From: Bufo bufo
Lineage: Eukaryota; Chordata; Amphibia; Anura; Bufonidae
Length of the DNA stretch: 64,000 nt
Reading direction: 5' to 3'
Assembly: GCF_905171765.1 (NCBI RefSeq)
Contig: NC_053390.1
Span: 138,479,468-138,543,467 of the forward strand
This document shows, in pieces, positions 53,858 through 62,883 of this stretch. Both the position numbers and the translations under genes were made by a program. Below the pieces are notes generated by a model, which was not told the origin of the DNA, did not search any database, and saw only the letters and a program-made list of their open reading frames with translations. The first letter of the stretch is position 1; each line of letters opens with the position of its first letter.

Positions 53858-54242
53858 TATTGTTAAGCAAGCAAAGCAGGAAGGGGACGTGGATGTTCTT
53901 GTCCATCTAGGGACAAATGACCTGGCTTGCAATGAAGTGTCAGAGGTGAAAAAATCTTTTATCACACTTGGTAATGACGTACAGGATTTTGCATCCACCA
54001 TTTCATTTTCTGAAGTTCTGCCTGTGCATAATGTTCAGAATGATAGGCAGAGGCGCATAAAGGAGTTCAACATATGGCTTGGTAAATGGTGTCAAGAGCA
54101 AGGATTTGGCTTTGTTTCTCATGATAGCTCTACTTGGAATAGAAAGGAACTGTACAAAAAAGATGGTTTGCATCTTTCTCTCAAAGGAACAAATGTACTT
54201 AGTGAACAACTCCAAGAATTTGCGAAAGAGTATTTAAACTAG
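53858..54242 (+). pseudogene. CR1-B ORF1, second part (SGNH esterase end)
   Basis: Resumes in the frame lost at 46258. Carries block III VHLGTNDLA (about 53903-53930) and block V KKDGLHLSLKG with the Asp-x-x-His pair (about 54160-54190), completing the esterase started at 46140. Ends at TAG 54240-54242. The coding sequence is separated from its start by piggyBac. Confidence 0.88.
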
Positions 54243-54259
54243 GAAGGGGGGGCAAAAGA

Positions 54260-57088
54260 GTGAAAATAAAAGAGTCCAATTGCCCCCCGAAACAATGCCA
54301 GAACAGGCCAGAAGCACTGAGGTTAAGAAATGATAAGCTCAGAGTCCTGTCTACAAATGCTCGCAGTTTAGGTAAAAAAATCAATGAACTTGGGTCAATA
54401 ATGGCATCTGAGAATGTAGATTTAGTGGCTGTTACGGAGACATGGTTTAATGAAAGAAATGACTGGGACATAACCATACCAGGGTACTCTTTATACAGAA
54501 GAGACAGAGAAGGCAAGAAAGGAGGAGGAGTGGCCCTGTATGTGAAAGATAGCATTAAATCTAACCTAATACAAGTTGGTGAGGCCAACATAGAGTCAGT
54601 TTGGGTTACGTTGCAGTTTGCTAACCATGCAGTAACTCGTGTAGGTGTGATATATAGACCACCTGGTCAAGTTAAAGAACTAGATGATCTACTAGTTGAA
54701 GAAATAGCTAAAATGACAATGAAAGGAGAAGTTATCATTATGGGAGATTTCAATCTTCCAGATATAAACTGGAAAACCAAAATAGCAAGTTCTACCAGGA
54801 GTACAGATATTCTAAATTCCCTACTGGGGTTATCTCTACAACAAGTGGTTGAGGAGCCAACCCGGAGGGAGGCCATTTTGGATTTGGTATTCACAAACGG
54901 GGATTCGGTATATGATGTCATTGTAGGCGAAACCTTGGGATCTAGTGATCACCAGTCAGTGTGGTTTAATATAAGAACTGTGAAAGAGTCCCACCACACA
55001 AAAACAAAAGTTTTAGATTTTAGAAAAACAGACTTTTCAAAAATGAAATTAGTCATAAATGAGTCCTTATCAGACTGGAACGGATTACATGGAGTCCAGG
55101 AGAAATGGGACTACTTAAAAGGTGCATTATTGAAGGCAACAGAAAATTGCATTAGACTTGTCAGTAAAAGCAAAAAAAGGAGGAGACCAATGTGGTACTC
55201 AGCAGAAGTGGCCCAAATCATTAAAAATAAAAAGCTAGCATTTTGTAATTATAAAAAAACCCAGAGCAATGAAGATAAGGAAATCTACAAGATTAGGCAG
55301 AGAGAGGCCAAGCAAGTTATAAGAACTTCTAAAGCGCAGGCAGAAGAAAAACTAGCTCAGTCTATGAAAAAAGGGGATAAGACATTCTTCAGATATATAA
55401 ATGAAAAAAGGAAATTAAAACAAGGAATAACTAAATTAAAAACAAAGGACGGAAGGTATGTAGAAGAGAATAAAGGGCTAGCCGACTGCCTTAATGAATA
55501 CTTCTGTTCAGTTTTTACAAAAGAAAAAGGAGAAGGACCTCCACTAGAAAGAATGACTATTAAATCGTTTGATGCATGTATCTTTACAGAGGAAGATGTT
55601 CTAAGTTTGCTGTCTAAGGTGAAGACAGATAAGTCACAGGGGCCTGATGAGATACACCCAAAATTATTAAAAGAGCTTAGTGGTGAGCTGGCAAAACCGT
55701 TAACAGATTTATTTAACCAATCATTAGTAACAGGAGTCGTCCCGGAAGATTGGAAATTGGCAAATGTCGTGCCCATTCACAAGAAAGGTAGTAGGGAGGA
55801 ATCGAGCAACTATAGACCAGTGAGTCTGACATCAATAGTAGGCAAATTAATGGAAACCCTATTAAAGGATAGGATTGTGGAACATCTAAAATCCCATGGA
55901 TTGCAAGATGAAAAACAACATGGGTTTACTTCAGGGAGATCATGTCAAACAAATCTTATAGATTTTTTTGACTGGGTGAATAAAATAATAGACGGTGGAG
56001 GTGCAGTAGACATCGCATATCTAGATTTTAGTAAGGCTTTTGACACTGTCCCACATAGAAGACTTATCAATAAACTGCAGTCATTGAGCATGGACTCCCA
56101 TATTGTTGAGTGGATTAGGCAGTGGCTGAGTGACAGACAACAGAGGGTTGTAGTCAATGGAGAACATTCAAAACAAGGTAATGTTACCAGTGGGGTTCCA
56201 CAGGGATCTGTACTGGGACCGATTTTGTTTAATATCTTCATAAGTGATATTGCAAAAGGCCTCGCTGGTAAGGTTTGTCTTTTTGCTGATGACACAAAGA
56301 TATGTAACAGGGTTGATGTTCCTGGAGGGAAACGCCAAATGGAAAAGGATTTAGGAAAACTAGAAGAATGGTCAGAACTCTGGAAACTGAAATTTAATGT
56401 GGATAAGTGCAAGATAATGCACCTGGGGCGTAAAAACCCAAGGGCAGAATATAGAATATTTGACACAGTCCTGACCTCACTATCTGAGGAAAGGGATTTA
56501 GGAGTAATTATTTCAGAAGACTTAAAGGTGGGAAGACAATGTAATAGAGCAGCACGAAATGCCAGCAGAATGCTTGGATGTATAGGGAGAGGTATAAGCA
56601 GTAGAAAGAGTGAAGTGCTTATGCCGCTGTACAGAACACTGGTGAGACCTCACTTGGAGTATTGTGCGCAGTACTGGAGGCCATATCTCCAGAAGGATAT
56701 AGATACTCTAGAGAGAGTTCAGAGAAGAGCTACTAAACTAGTACATGGATTGCAGGATAAAACTTACCAGGAAAGGTTAAAGGACCTTAATATGTATAGC
56801 TTGGAAGAAAGAAGAGACAGAGGGGATATGATAGAAACTTTTAAATACATAAAGGGAATCAACTCGGTAAAGGAAGAGAGCATATTTAAAAGAAGAAAAA
56901 CTACCACAAGAGGACACAGTTTTAAATTAGAGGGGCAAAGGTTTAAAAGTAATATAAGGAAGTATTACTTTACTGAGAGAGTAGTGGATGCATGGAATAG
57001 CCTTCCTGCAGAAGTGGTAGCTGCAAATACAGTGAAGGGGTTTAAGCATGCATGGGATAGGCATAAGGCCATCCTTCATATAAGATAG
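54260..57088 (+). CDS. CR1-B ORF2: endonuclease and reverse transcriptase
   Basis: 942 codons without a stop. The endonuclease (about residues 28-265): VLSTNARSLGKK, VAVTETWF (Glu), GGGVALYV, RVGVIYRPPGQ, IIMGDFNLP, LDLVFTN and GSSDHQSVWF. RT (about 455-760): NYRPVSLTSIVGK, HGFTSGRSCQTNL, YLDFSKAFDTVPH, GVPQGSVLGP, LFADDTKI; a typical CR1 C-terminal part follows to WNSLPAEVV. The first codon of the open stretch is GTG; the first ATG is residue 48, inside the endonuclease. The frame is open upstream and overlaps the end of ORF1, so translation may involve frameshift or reinitiation. All catalytic residues are in place. Confidence 0.93.
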   Translation: MKIKESNCPPKQCQNRPEALRLRNDKLRVLSTNARSLGKKINELGSIMASENVDLVAVTETWFNERNDWDITIPGYSLYRRDREGKKGGGVALYVKDSIKSNLIQVGEANIESVWVTLQFANHAVTRVGVIYRPPGQVKELDDLLVEEIAKMTMKGEVIIMGDFNLPDINWKTKIASSTRSTDILNSLLGLSLQQVVEEPTRREAILDLVFTNGDSVYDVIVGETLGSSDHQSVWFNIRTVKESHHTKTKVLDFRKTDFSKMKLVINESLSDWNGLHGVQEKWDYLKGALLKATENCIRLVSKSKKRRRPMWYSAEVAQIIKNKKLAFCNYKKTQSNEDKEIYKIRQREAKQVIRTSKAQAEEKLAQSMKKGDKTFFRYINEKRKLKQGITKLKTKDGRYVEENKGLADCLNEYFCSVFTKEKGEGPPLERMTIKSFDACIFTEEDVLSLLSKVKTDKSQGPDEIHPKLLKELSGELAKPLTDLFNQSLVTGVVPEDWKLANVVPIHKKGSREESSNYRPVSLTSIVGKLMETLLKDRIVEHLKSHGLQDEKQHGFTSGRSCQTNLIDFFDWVNKIIDGGGAVDIAYLDFSKAFDTVPHRRLINKLQSLSMDSHIVEWIRQWLSDRQQRVVVNGEHSKQGNVTSGVPQGSVLGPILFNIFISDIAKGLAGKVCLFADDTKICNRVDVPGGKRQMEKDLGKLEEWSELWKLKFNVDKCKIMHLGRKNPRAEYRIFDTVLTSLSEERDLGVIISEDLKVGRQCNRAARNASRMLGCIGRGISSRKSEVLMPLYRTLVRPHLEYCAQYWRPYLQKDIDTLERVQRRATKLVHGLQDKTYQERLKDLNMYSLEERRDRGDMIETFKYIKGINSVKEESIFKRRKTTTRGHSFKLEGQRFKSNIRKYYFTERVVDAWNSLPAEVVAANTVKGFKHAWDRHKAILHIR

Positions 57089-57192
57089 GGCCGGGGGCTA
57101 TCCATAGTATTCAGTATATTGGGCAGACTAGATGGGCCAAATGGTTCTTATCTGCCGACACATTCTATGTTTCTATGTTTCTATGTTTCTAT
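57089..57192 (+). other. CR1-B 3' UTR and octamer tail
   Basis: Ends in ttctatgtttctatgtttc repeats. The 3' end forms the recognition sequence for the RT in this clade. Confidence 0.85.
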
Positions 57193-57344
57193 CTTTATGA
57201 TGGGGAAGTGTCATTTTCAATTACTAGGACACAGCTCCAAGCAAGAGAATATTTCTCTTTTAAAGCAGAATGAAGGGGGCCTCTAGGCCTGTGAGTGTGT
57301 GTTCATTTAAAAAGGAGACTCTATATGGGGTACCCTCATCACAG
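57193..57344. other. Unassigned segment between CR1-B and hAT-A
   Basis: 152 bp. Includes cctctaggcctgtgagtgtgtg. Not recognised; it is part of the material inserted in hAT-A. Confidence 0.4.
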
Positions 57345-58280
57345 AGTAGACACCTCAAAACCAAGAAAGGTCTCTGGCTCCTCCTGCTTCCTCTTCTGCT
57401 GCAGTCTCGGCCTCTTCATCCCACTCTGGAGTGACAGTGGCACCTGCCACCAGGCAAACAGAGGATGTGGCAGCAATGCCACCACCTCGGTCACCAAGCA
57501 TCTCTACAATGTCCGATGGAAGCGTTCAGCTGTCTAACTCTCAAACACTGGAGCGAAAGAAGAAGTACCCGCCTACCCACCCACGATGCCTGGCCCTGAA
57601 TGCCGGCATTTCCAAATTCCTGGCCTTTGAAATGCTGTCATTCCGTCTGGTAGACACAGACAGTTTTAAGAATCTGATGGCGGTGGCTGTACCACAGTAC
57701 GTTGTGCCCAGCCGCCACTACTTTTCCAGGCGAGCCATCCCTTCCTTGCACAACCAAGTGGGGGACAAAATCAGGTGTGCACTGTGCAACGCCATCTGTG
57801 GCAAGCTCCACCTAACTACGGATACGTGGACCAGTAAGCACGGTCAGGGACGTTATATCTTCCTAAATGCAGTGGCGGCTGGGCCTGAGGCGGATAGCAG
57901 TTTGGCGCATGTCCTTCCACCACCGAGGATTGCAGGGCGCTTCTCTTTGCCTCCTGTTGCTTCCTCTTCCTACTCCGCTTCCTTATCCTCTACTGGCTCC
58001 TCATCCGGTCAGCGTAACACCTTCACCATCCATTTTCAGCACAGCCAGGGGTAAATGACAGCAGGCAGTTTTGAAACATATCTGTTTGGGGGGACAAATC
58101 CCACACCATGCAGGAGCTGTGGATGGGCATGGAACAACAGACCAATGAGTGGTTGGTGCCAGTCAGCCTCAAGCCCTGCCTGGTGGTGTGCGATAATGGG
58201 AGAAATCTTGTAGCAGCTCTGGGCCTAGCCGGTTTGACGCACATCCCTTGCCTAGTGCATGTGCTGAATTTAATTTAATA
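57345..58280 (+). pseudogene. hAT-A transposase, linker and first catalytic region
   Basis: Continues from 17044. Contains a Ser/Pro linker, FEMLSFRLVDTDSFKNL, YFSRRAIPSLHNQVGDKIR, KLHLTTDTWTSKHGQGRYI with the first catalytic Asp (about 57815), a Ser-rich segment, and in another frame VCDNGRNLVAALG..HIPCLVHVLNL (58188-58275) with the second Asp. After this the catalytic part is deleted. Confidence 0.82.
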
Positions 58281-58850
58281 ACTTGTCCCACATTTCTGCC
58301 CGATCAGATTTCAGCCATTGACCTCCCTTGGATGTAGTATCCCTTTCTAAGGCTCCCTCTCCGGCATGGAACCCTTATTCCCCATTACCCGTGATCACCA
58401 TGGTAGGCGCATAAAAGAACATAGAAAGTTGATAGGTAAGATATCCAATTGGATTGTGGACGTCACGGGGACGTGCGATCAGGCAGAAGTTATTTAGAGT
58501 CAAGAAAGCGACAGCAGGGCCTCTCCTGTATAACGTTTCCTCATCCAAAATACCGCAGTGACATTCCCTGTAATTTCTTATTACTCATTCCAATAACAAG
58601 GCATTTTAAGAGTCCTGTTTTGTTATTTATAGTCACTACCTCCCCGAGTCGGGAGTGGGAAATTGCCATGCGCCCCCTCCTTTCCTTCGATTTTTCTGCT
58701 TTAATAACTTGTCCCACATTTCCGCCCAATCAGATTTTAGCCATGGACCTCCCTTGGATGTGGTATTCCTTTCTCAGGCTTCCTCTCTGACATGGAACCC
58801 TGATTCCCAGTTACCCGTAATCACCATGGTAGGCGCATAAAAGAACATCG
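58281..58850 (+). other. hAT-A noncoding region joined by internal deletion
   Basis: Two related halves (about 58290-58440 and 58700-58850), each with aacttgtcccacattt, cctcccttggatgt and gatcaccatggtaggcgc. This is the hAT 3' noncoding region in reverse sense to 7270-7640. The joint at about 58278 removes the central catalytic part. Confidence 0.65.
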
Positions 58851-59133
58851 AAAGTTGATAGGGAAGATATCCAATTGGATCGTGGACATCACAGGGACAT
58901 GCGACATGGTGGAGCAGTATGTTTGCACACGCCTACACATACTGACTGATGGGTCTGCCCCCTTCAACTTTTGGGTCTCCAAATTGGGCACATGGCCTGA
59001 GCTTGCCCTTTACGCCTTGGAGGTCCTGGCCTGCCCTGCAGCTAGTGTATTGTCTGAACGTTTGCTTAGCACGTTCATTAAAATTAACCAGGCAGGGATC
59101 CCACAGGACTCGTCCGTACCTTGTGCAGAATAG
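58851..59133 (+). pseudogene. hAT-A dimerisation module
   Basis: MVEQYVCTRLHILTDGSAPFNFWVSKLGTWPE..LACPAASVLSERL, then a short deletion and IKINQAGIPQDSS. It corresponds to the true transposase end by its last residues but sits at the place of the terminal duplicate. Confidence 0.75.
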
Positions 59134-59647
59134 ACATGTATACCGGCCTCACCCAGCCATTGTTGTACTCCAGCGCACTTTCTCTTTGATTTATTTTTTA
59201 TATTTCCCATTGCTTTGGGGTCTACCCAAATTTAAACAAATAAAATAAAATAAAATAAAAAACAAAACCAATAACCAGTGTTGGCTACCTTCTCCTCCTC
59301 CACCGCCGCTTCCACCTACACCGCCACATCCACCGCCTCCTCAACCTCCTACTCCATATGGACCTCCTCCTCCTAGATCAAGATTATTATTTTTTATTTT
59401 TACATATTTTATGTTATTTGAAGTCATTTCCCTATCCACATTTGTTTGCAGAACACTTGCCATGCTCTTAACCACATTTTTGCTGCCTTTTGCAGACCTC
59501 TAGCCCTTTCCATGACTTTTTTAGAGCCATTTTAGTGCTCTAAAGTTCGGGTCCCCATTGACTGAGTTCGGGTCCTGAACTCAAACTTTTTTGTGAAGAT
59601 CGGTCTAATCCGTCGAACCCGAACATCCAGGTGTCCGCTCAACTCTA
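59134..59647 (+). other. hAT-A 3' terminal region
   Basis: AAAT repeats (59238-59262), a TCC/ACC-rich run (59290-59370), then the terminal inverted repeat ending ggtgtccgctcaactcta at 59647. Confidence 0.75.
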
Positions 59648-60013
59648 TTCATGACGAATGACCATGTCACGAAGCGCATTTCTTTGTAAATAGTGGGTGC
59701 AATGACAAGGAACGGCAACCCCTGCTAATCGCGGCATCTGCGATCCATATTAAAGCATTTCAGACAAGGTCACTACTACACATTAGCCCTCGGTCCTTTG
59801 CTGGAAATAAATATAGATAGTAGATGATAACTATCTATATTTATGGAAAGAAATATAGATAGTAGATGGTTTTGAGCAAACAAGTAACCAGCCAGCATAC
59901 CACTGATAATTTTTTTAAGTGTCTACAGTGTTTAAATGGTTGTTTTAAATAATAAATTAATAAAAGTGAAGTTTTAAAAATATACAGCACATAAAAAAGA
60001 CGTACCCAGGTCA
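59648..60013. other. Flank with a small hairpin
   Basis: tatagatagtagatgataactatctata (59813-59840) folds back on itself. Nothing else recognised. Confidence 0.5.
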
Positions 60014-60116
60014 GAAGGAACATTTGTATTAGTTACTTTAAAAGTTTGGGTCCCTAACTCGAACCTTTTTGCGAAGTTCGGCCAAACCCGGACATCCAGG
60101 TGTCCGCTCACCTCTA
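60014..60116 (+). repeat. Solo hAT terminal fragment
   Basis: agttcggccaaacccggacatccaggtgtccgctcacctcta is a diverged copy of the hAT-A 3' end in the same orientation. No transposase is attached. Confidence 0.7.
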
Positions 60117-60299
60117 ATACCTAGCTCTTGTAAGAGCTGTTCCTGTTTCGCTCTCTGGACTAAACCAAGCTGCAGCGGTTTGTGGGGTTTGCGGTGGTTA
60201 TGGTGTCGAGTACGGAGCTGATGGTCCTTGGCGAGCACTAGGAGCATCGTTCGACGGAGGCACCCAGTCGGGGTGGCAGGCGATTCGTCACAAGGTCAT
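60117..60299. other. Unassigned GC-rich segment
   Basis: A 70-codon minus-strand ORF (60247-60038) is weak and has no recognisable motif. Confidence 0.3.
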
Positions 60300-60928
60300 C
60301 TTCCCATTTGCTTCAAAGAGGAGCTAACCAAAGACCAGAGGTGATAAAAGAGAGTCAGAAAAATAGAAAAGATTAATGTTGTTTTTGCACTGTCTGAGAG
60401 TTTTGTCGGGTGGTCTCTCCTTGTCAGGTTTGTAGTTGTGACATACTTTGCTATTTTTTTCACTTAATTTAATGGTACTCTGTGGGATATTAAAAGTCTG
60501 TGATATTTTTTTTTTTTCAGAACCCAACCTTGAGCTATATTTCTCCATAACTTTGTCTATGATTTGATTGGAGAGCTCCTTGGTCTTGATGTTACTTGCT
60601 TAGTTGTGTTGCAGATGCATGAGACTTTCAGAACAGATGTGACAGATCATGTGACACTTTGATTGCACACAGGGGAATCTTATTCAGCTAATTATGTGAC
60701 TTTGGAAGTTAATTCATTGGATCAGACCTTATGTTGGGGTTTCACAGCAAAGAAGATGAATAGATATGCACTCACATCTTTTCCATTTCTATTTATCTAT
60801 TTTTTATTTTTTTTTAAAACATATTTTTTTTTATTCCACAGTAACAATTTTGAATATATTAATTCCAGTTTGTGGTGCAACAAAACAAGAAAAACTCCAA
60901 TGGGTGTAGATATTTTTGCAAGACACTG
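60300..60928 (-). mobile_element. Tc1-B: truncated Tc1 element
   Basis: The right end reads, on the minus strand, cagtgtcttgcaaaaatatc, a Tc1 terminal repeat flanked by TA (60929-60930). The N-terminus of a transposase follows on the minus strand. The left part is deleted. Confidence 0.8.
60324..60600 (-). pseudogene. Tc1-B transposase N-terminus
   Basis: NIKTKELSNQIIDKVMEKYSS and KKISQTFNIPQSTIK (first HTH), then RPPDKTL in place of the GRPxK hinge. Truncated after about 90 codons and carrying a frameshift. Confidence 0.75.
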
Positions 60929-60930
60929 TA

Positions 60931-61543
60931 CACATTCAGATCGTATGACCATTGTTATGTTAATGAATTTCAAAACTAAAACTGAACATGCCTTGTTTTT
61001 GATGGAGGACAGACCTTCAGAATGAGTTTTTCTAGTGTATAAGAGATGATTGAACCAACTCAAAACTAATTGGATTTGTTAAAAATGTCACAAATAGGCT
61101 GTCTGCCAAATAAATCAAATTTTTAAAGTGAATATTGGCCGGAAAAACTATGACTGAGGAAGAAGATGAAGGATCACATGACACTGGGAGGAAGTGGGTG
61201 GAGGTCTTTCCCTGATTGGCTTAAAAGTTGAAAGACAGCCTGATCAGCCAATCAGGTGGCATTATTCAGACAGGTCCTTCTGCAGAGAAAGTTGTAACCT
61301 TGCAAACTTGCAACCTAAAAGGATGTCTTGTGCCAGCCTTTGACTAAAAGCTATTATAGATGCCAGTAAATAGCCTAGTGTGGTAGGGACCTATAAGCAG
61401 TTTATAGGGGGAGAAAGGGAGCTATAAATGCATATATTTTAGGAACTTCTATAAGGGAAAGCATATAGAGAGAGTTAGAGAATGAAGGACTGGTCGCTCA
61501 GAGTTATGTGTTCATATAGCTTGCTAGCAACTAGTTGTGCTTC
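60931..61543. other. No gene seen
   Basis: A/T-rich. Contains an imperfect inverted repeat around cctgattggc (61211) and gccaatcagg (61247). Confidence 0.4.
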
Positions 61544-61551
61544 ACCTATAG

Positions 61552-61698
61552 CAGGGCTGGCCAACCTGCGGCTCTCCAGCTGTTGTAAAACTACAACTCC
61601 CACCATTCCCTGCTGTAGGCTGATAGCTGTAGGCAGACTGGGCATGCTGGGAGTTGTAGTTTTGCAACAGCTGGAGAGCCGCAGGTTGGCCAGCCCTG
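61552..61698. mobile_element. Palindromic hAT-type MITE (147 bp)
   Basis: cagggctggccaacctgcgg at 61552 is repeated in inverse at 61679-61698; the arms (about 55 bp) are nearly perfect. A perfect 8-bp target duplication acctatag lies at 61544-61551 and 61699-61706, which supports hAT-type mobilisation. Confidence 0.9.
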
Positions 61699-61794
61699 AC
61701 CTATAGTATACATTCTGATGCAAAAACTGAGCAATAGCGATTTTTTTTCTAAAAAACTATTAAAATATTGTTTGCAATTGTTCATTTCAGTGCA

Positions 61795-62115
61795 TTATAC
61801 CCATGTTACTGAATGTGTTGTATATTACTGCAAGAAAATGGGTAGTTACAGCAAATGTATTTTACTGCAGTAACGTAAATTATCATACCCATTAGTGAAT
61901 GCATAACTGCAACAGAACATGTAGTTCAAAGATATTTTACTGCAAAAATGGCATTCTTATACCCATATTAGTGAATGCCTTTCTGCATCATACTGTGTAG
62001 TTCAAAGAGATGTTACTACAAAAATTTCATTCTTATACCCATGTTAGTGAATGCATTTATGCATCATACTATGTAGCTCAAACATATTTTACTGCAAAAA
62101 TTGCATTATTACCAT
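61795..62115. repeat. About 77-bp tandem repeat, four to five diverged copies
   Basis: Units contain tacccat..ttagtgaatgca, catgtagttcaaa and attttactgcaaaaat. Confidence 0.85.
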
Positions 62116-62134
62116 TGTAAACTGTCGAAATCAG

Positions 62135-62370
62135 TGTGCAGCGTGTTTCCGCAATTTGCGGAACGGAACGGGCTGCCCATTGTAGAAATGCCTATTCTTG
62201 TCCGCAAAATGGACAAGAATAGGACATGTTATTTTTTTTTGCCGGGCCACGGAACGGAGCAACGGGCATCTTTTTCGGCTCCGTTGAAGTGAATGGGTCC
62301 CCATCCAAGCCCCAAAAACTGCGGCTCGGATGCGGACCAAAACAACGGTCGTGTCCATTAGGCCTTAGAG
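62135..62370. repeat. Dispersed-repeat fragment
   Basis: GC-rich with ccgcaatttgcgg, ccgttgaagtgaatggg and atgcggacc, a style found in nonautonomous DNA transposons of amphibians; family not assigned. Confidence 0.45.
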
Positions 62371-62883
62371 CCAGGTGTCACAAAATTCCTCCTACTCCTC
62401 TTCCTTGCAACCCCAGAAAAGCCTTTCAATTTCAGTTGCATCCTCTCTGCCTTCACTGTCCACTTATTTTTTCTTAAGAAGAGGCCACAGAACCCCACAT
62501 GTGCTATTGAACATACTCATGAGAGACTCCATGTTGATGACATGTGTGAAAAAAATCTGCATTTGACGTGCCATGCGGAGGAAGTTCAGGGGGATGCAGT
62601 AGACCCTATGCATACCTGTGTTGGTGGAAGTAGTGGAAGTACTGGTTGTAGTAGGGGAAATGGTAGTGACATAGGCACTTGGGACAAATACAGAGCAGAA
62701 TGTATCGGCCTAGGAGCTCACAAAAATGTATCACGGTCTGATTAAAGTTGCGTGGATGTTGAGGATGATAATTATTGTGTATTAGACATTGACTGGAAGC
62801 CCGATCAGGGTGCTGAAACAGAGGTGATGTGAGAGGAGGAGGGTAGTGGCTACAGCAACTACAATAAAGAGCAGAGAAAACGT

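Larger units (their letters stand above)
45262..57192 (+). mobile_element. CR1-B: near full-length CR1 LINE carrying piggyBac
   Basis: 5' UTR with a duplicated 60-bp segment, ORF1 (split by piggyBac), intact ORF2, and a 3' tail of tatgtttc units (57166-57192). About 4.3 kb without piggyBac. It keeps the complete CR1 plan, in contrast to the truncated CR1-A. Confidence 0.9.
1..59647 (+). mobile_element. hAT-A: outermost BED-finger hAT transposon, split by nested insertions
   Basis: This is the oldest layer I can reconstruct. Plus-strand pieces are 1-143, 15487-17044 and 57345-59647. The BED-finger reading frame stops at 17044 in ...ELQ and the next expected residues (WSRHLK in the related copies hAT-B and hAT-C) resume at 57345, so 17045-57344 is inserted material. 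The 3' terminus at 59560-59647 ends in a sequence complementary to the tagagttgagcgg terminus of hAT-B and hAT-C. The 5' terminus lies left of the window. The transposase is a pseudogene with internal deletion and stops. The split-frame argument is seen in the sequence; the hAT assignment rests on the BED finger, a TTDTW motif and the C-terminal dimerisation motif. Confidence 0.75.

Noticed and set aside
60038..60247. Minus-strand ORF of 69 codons
   Set aside because: Partly overlaps the solo hAT terminal fragment and shows no motif.
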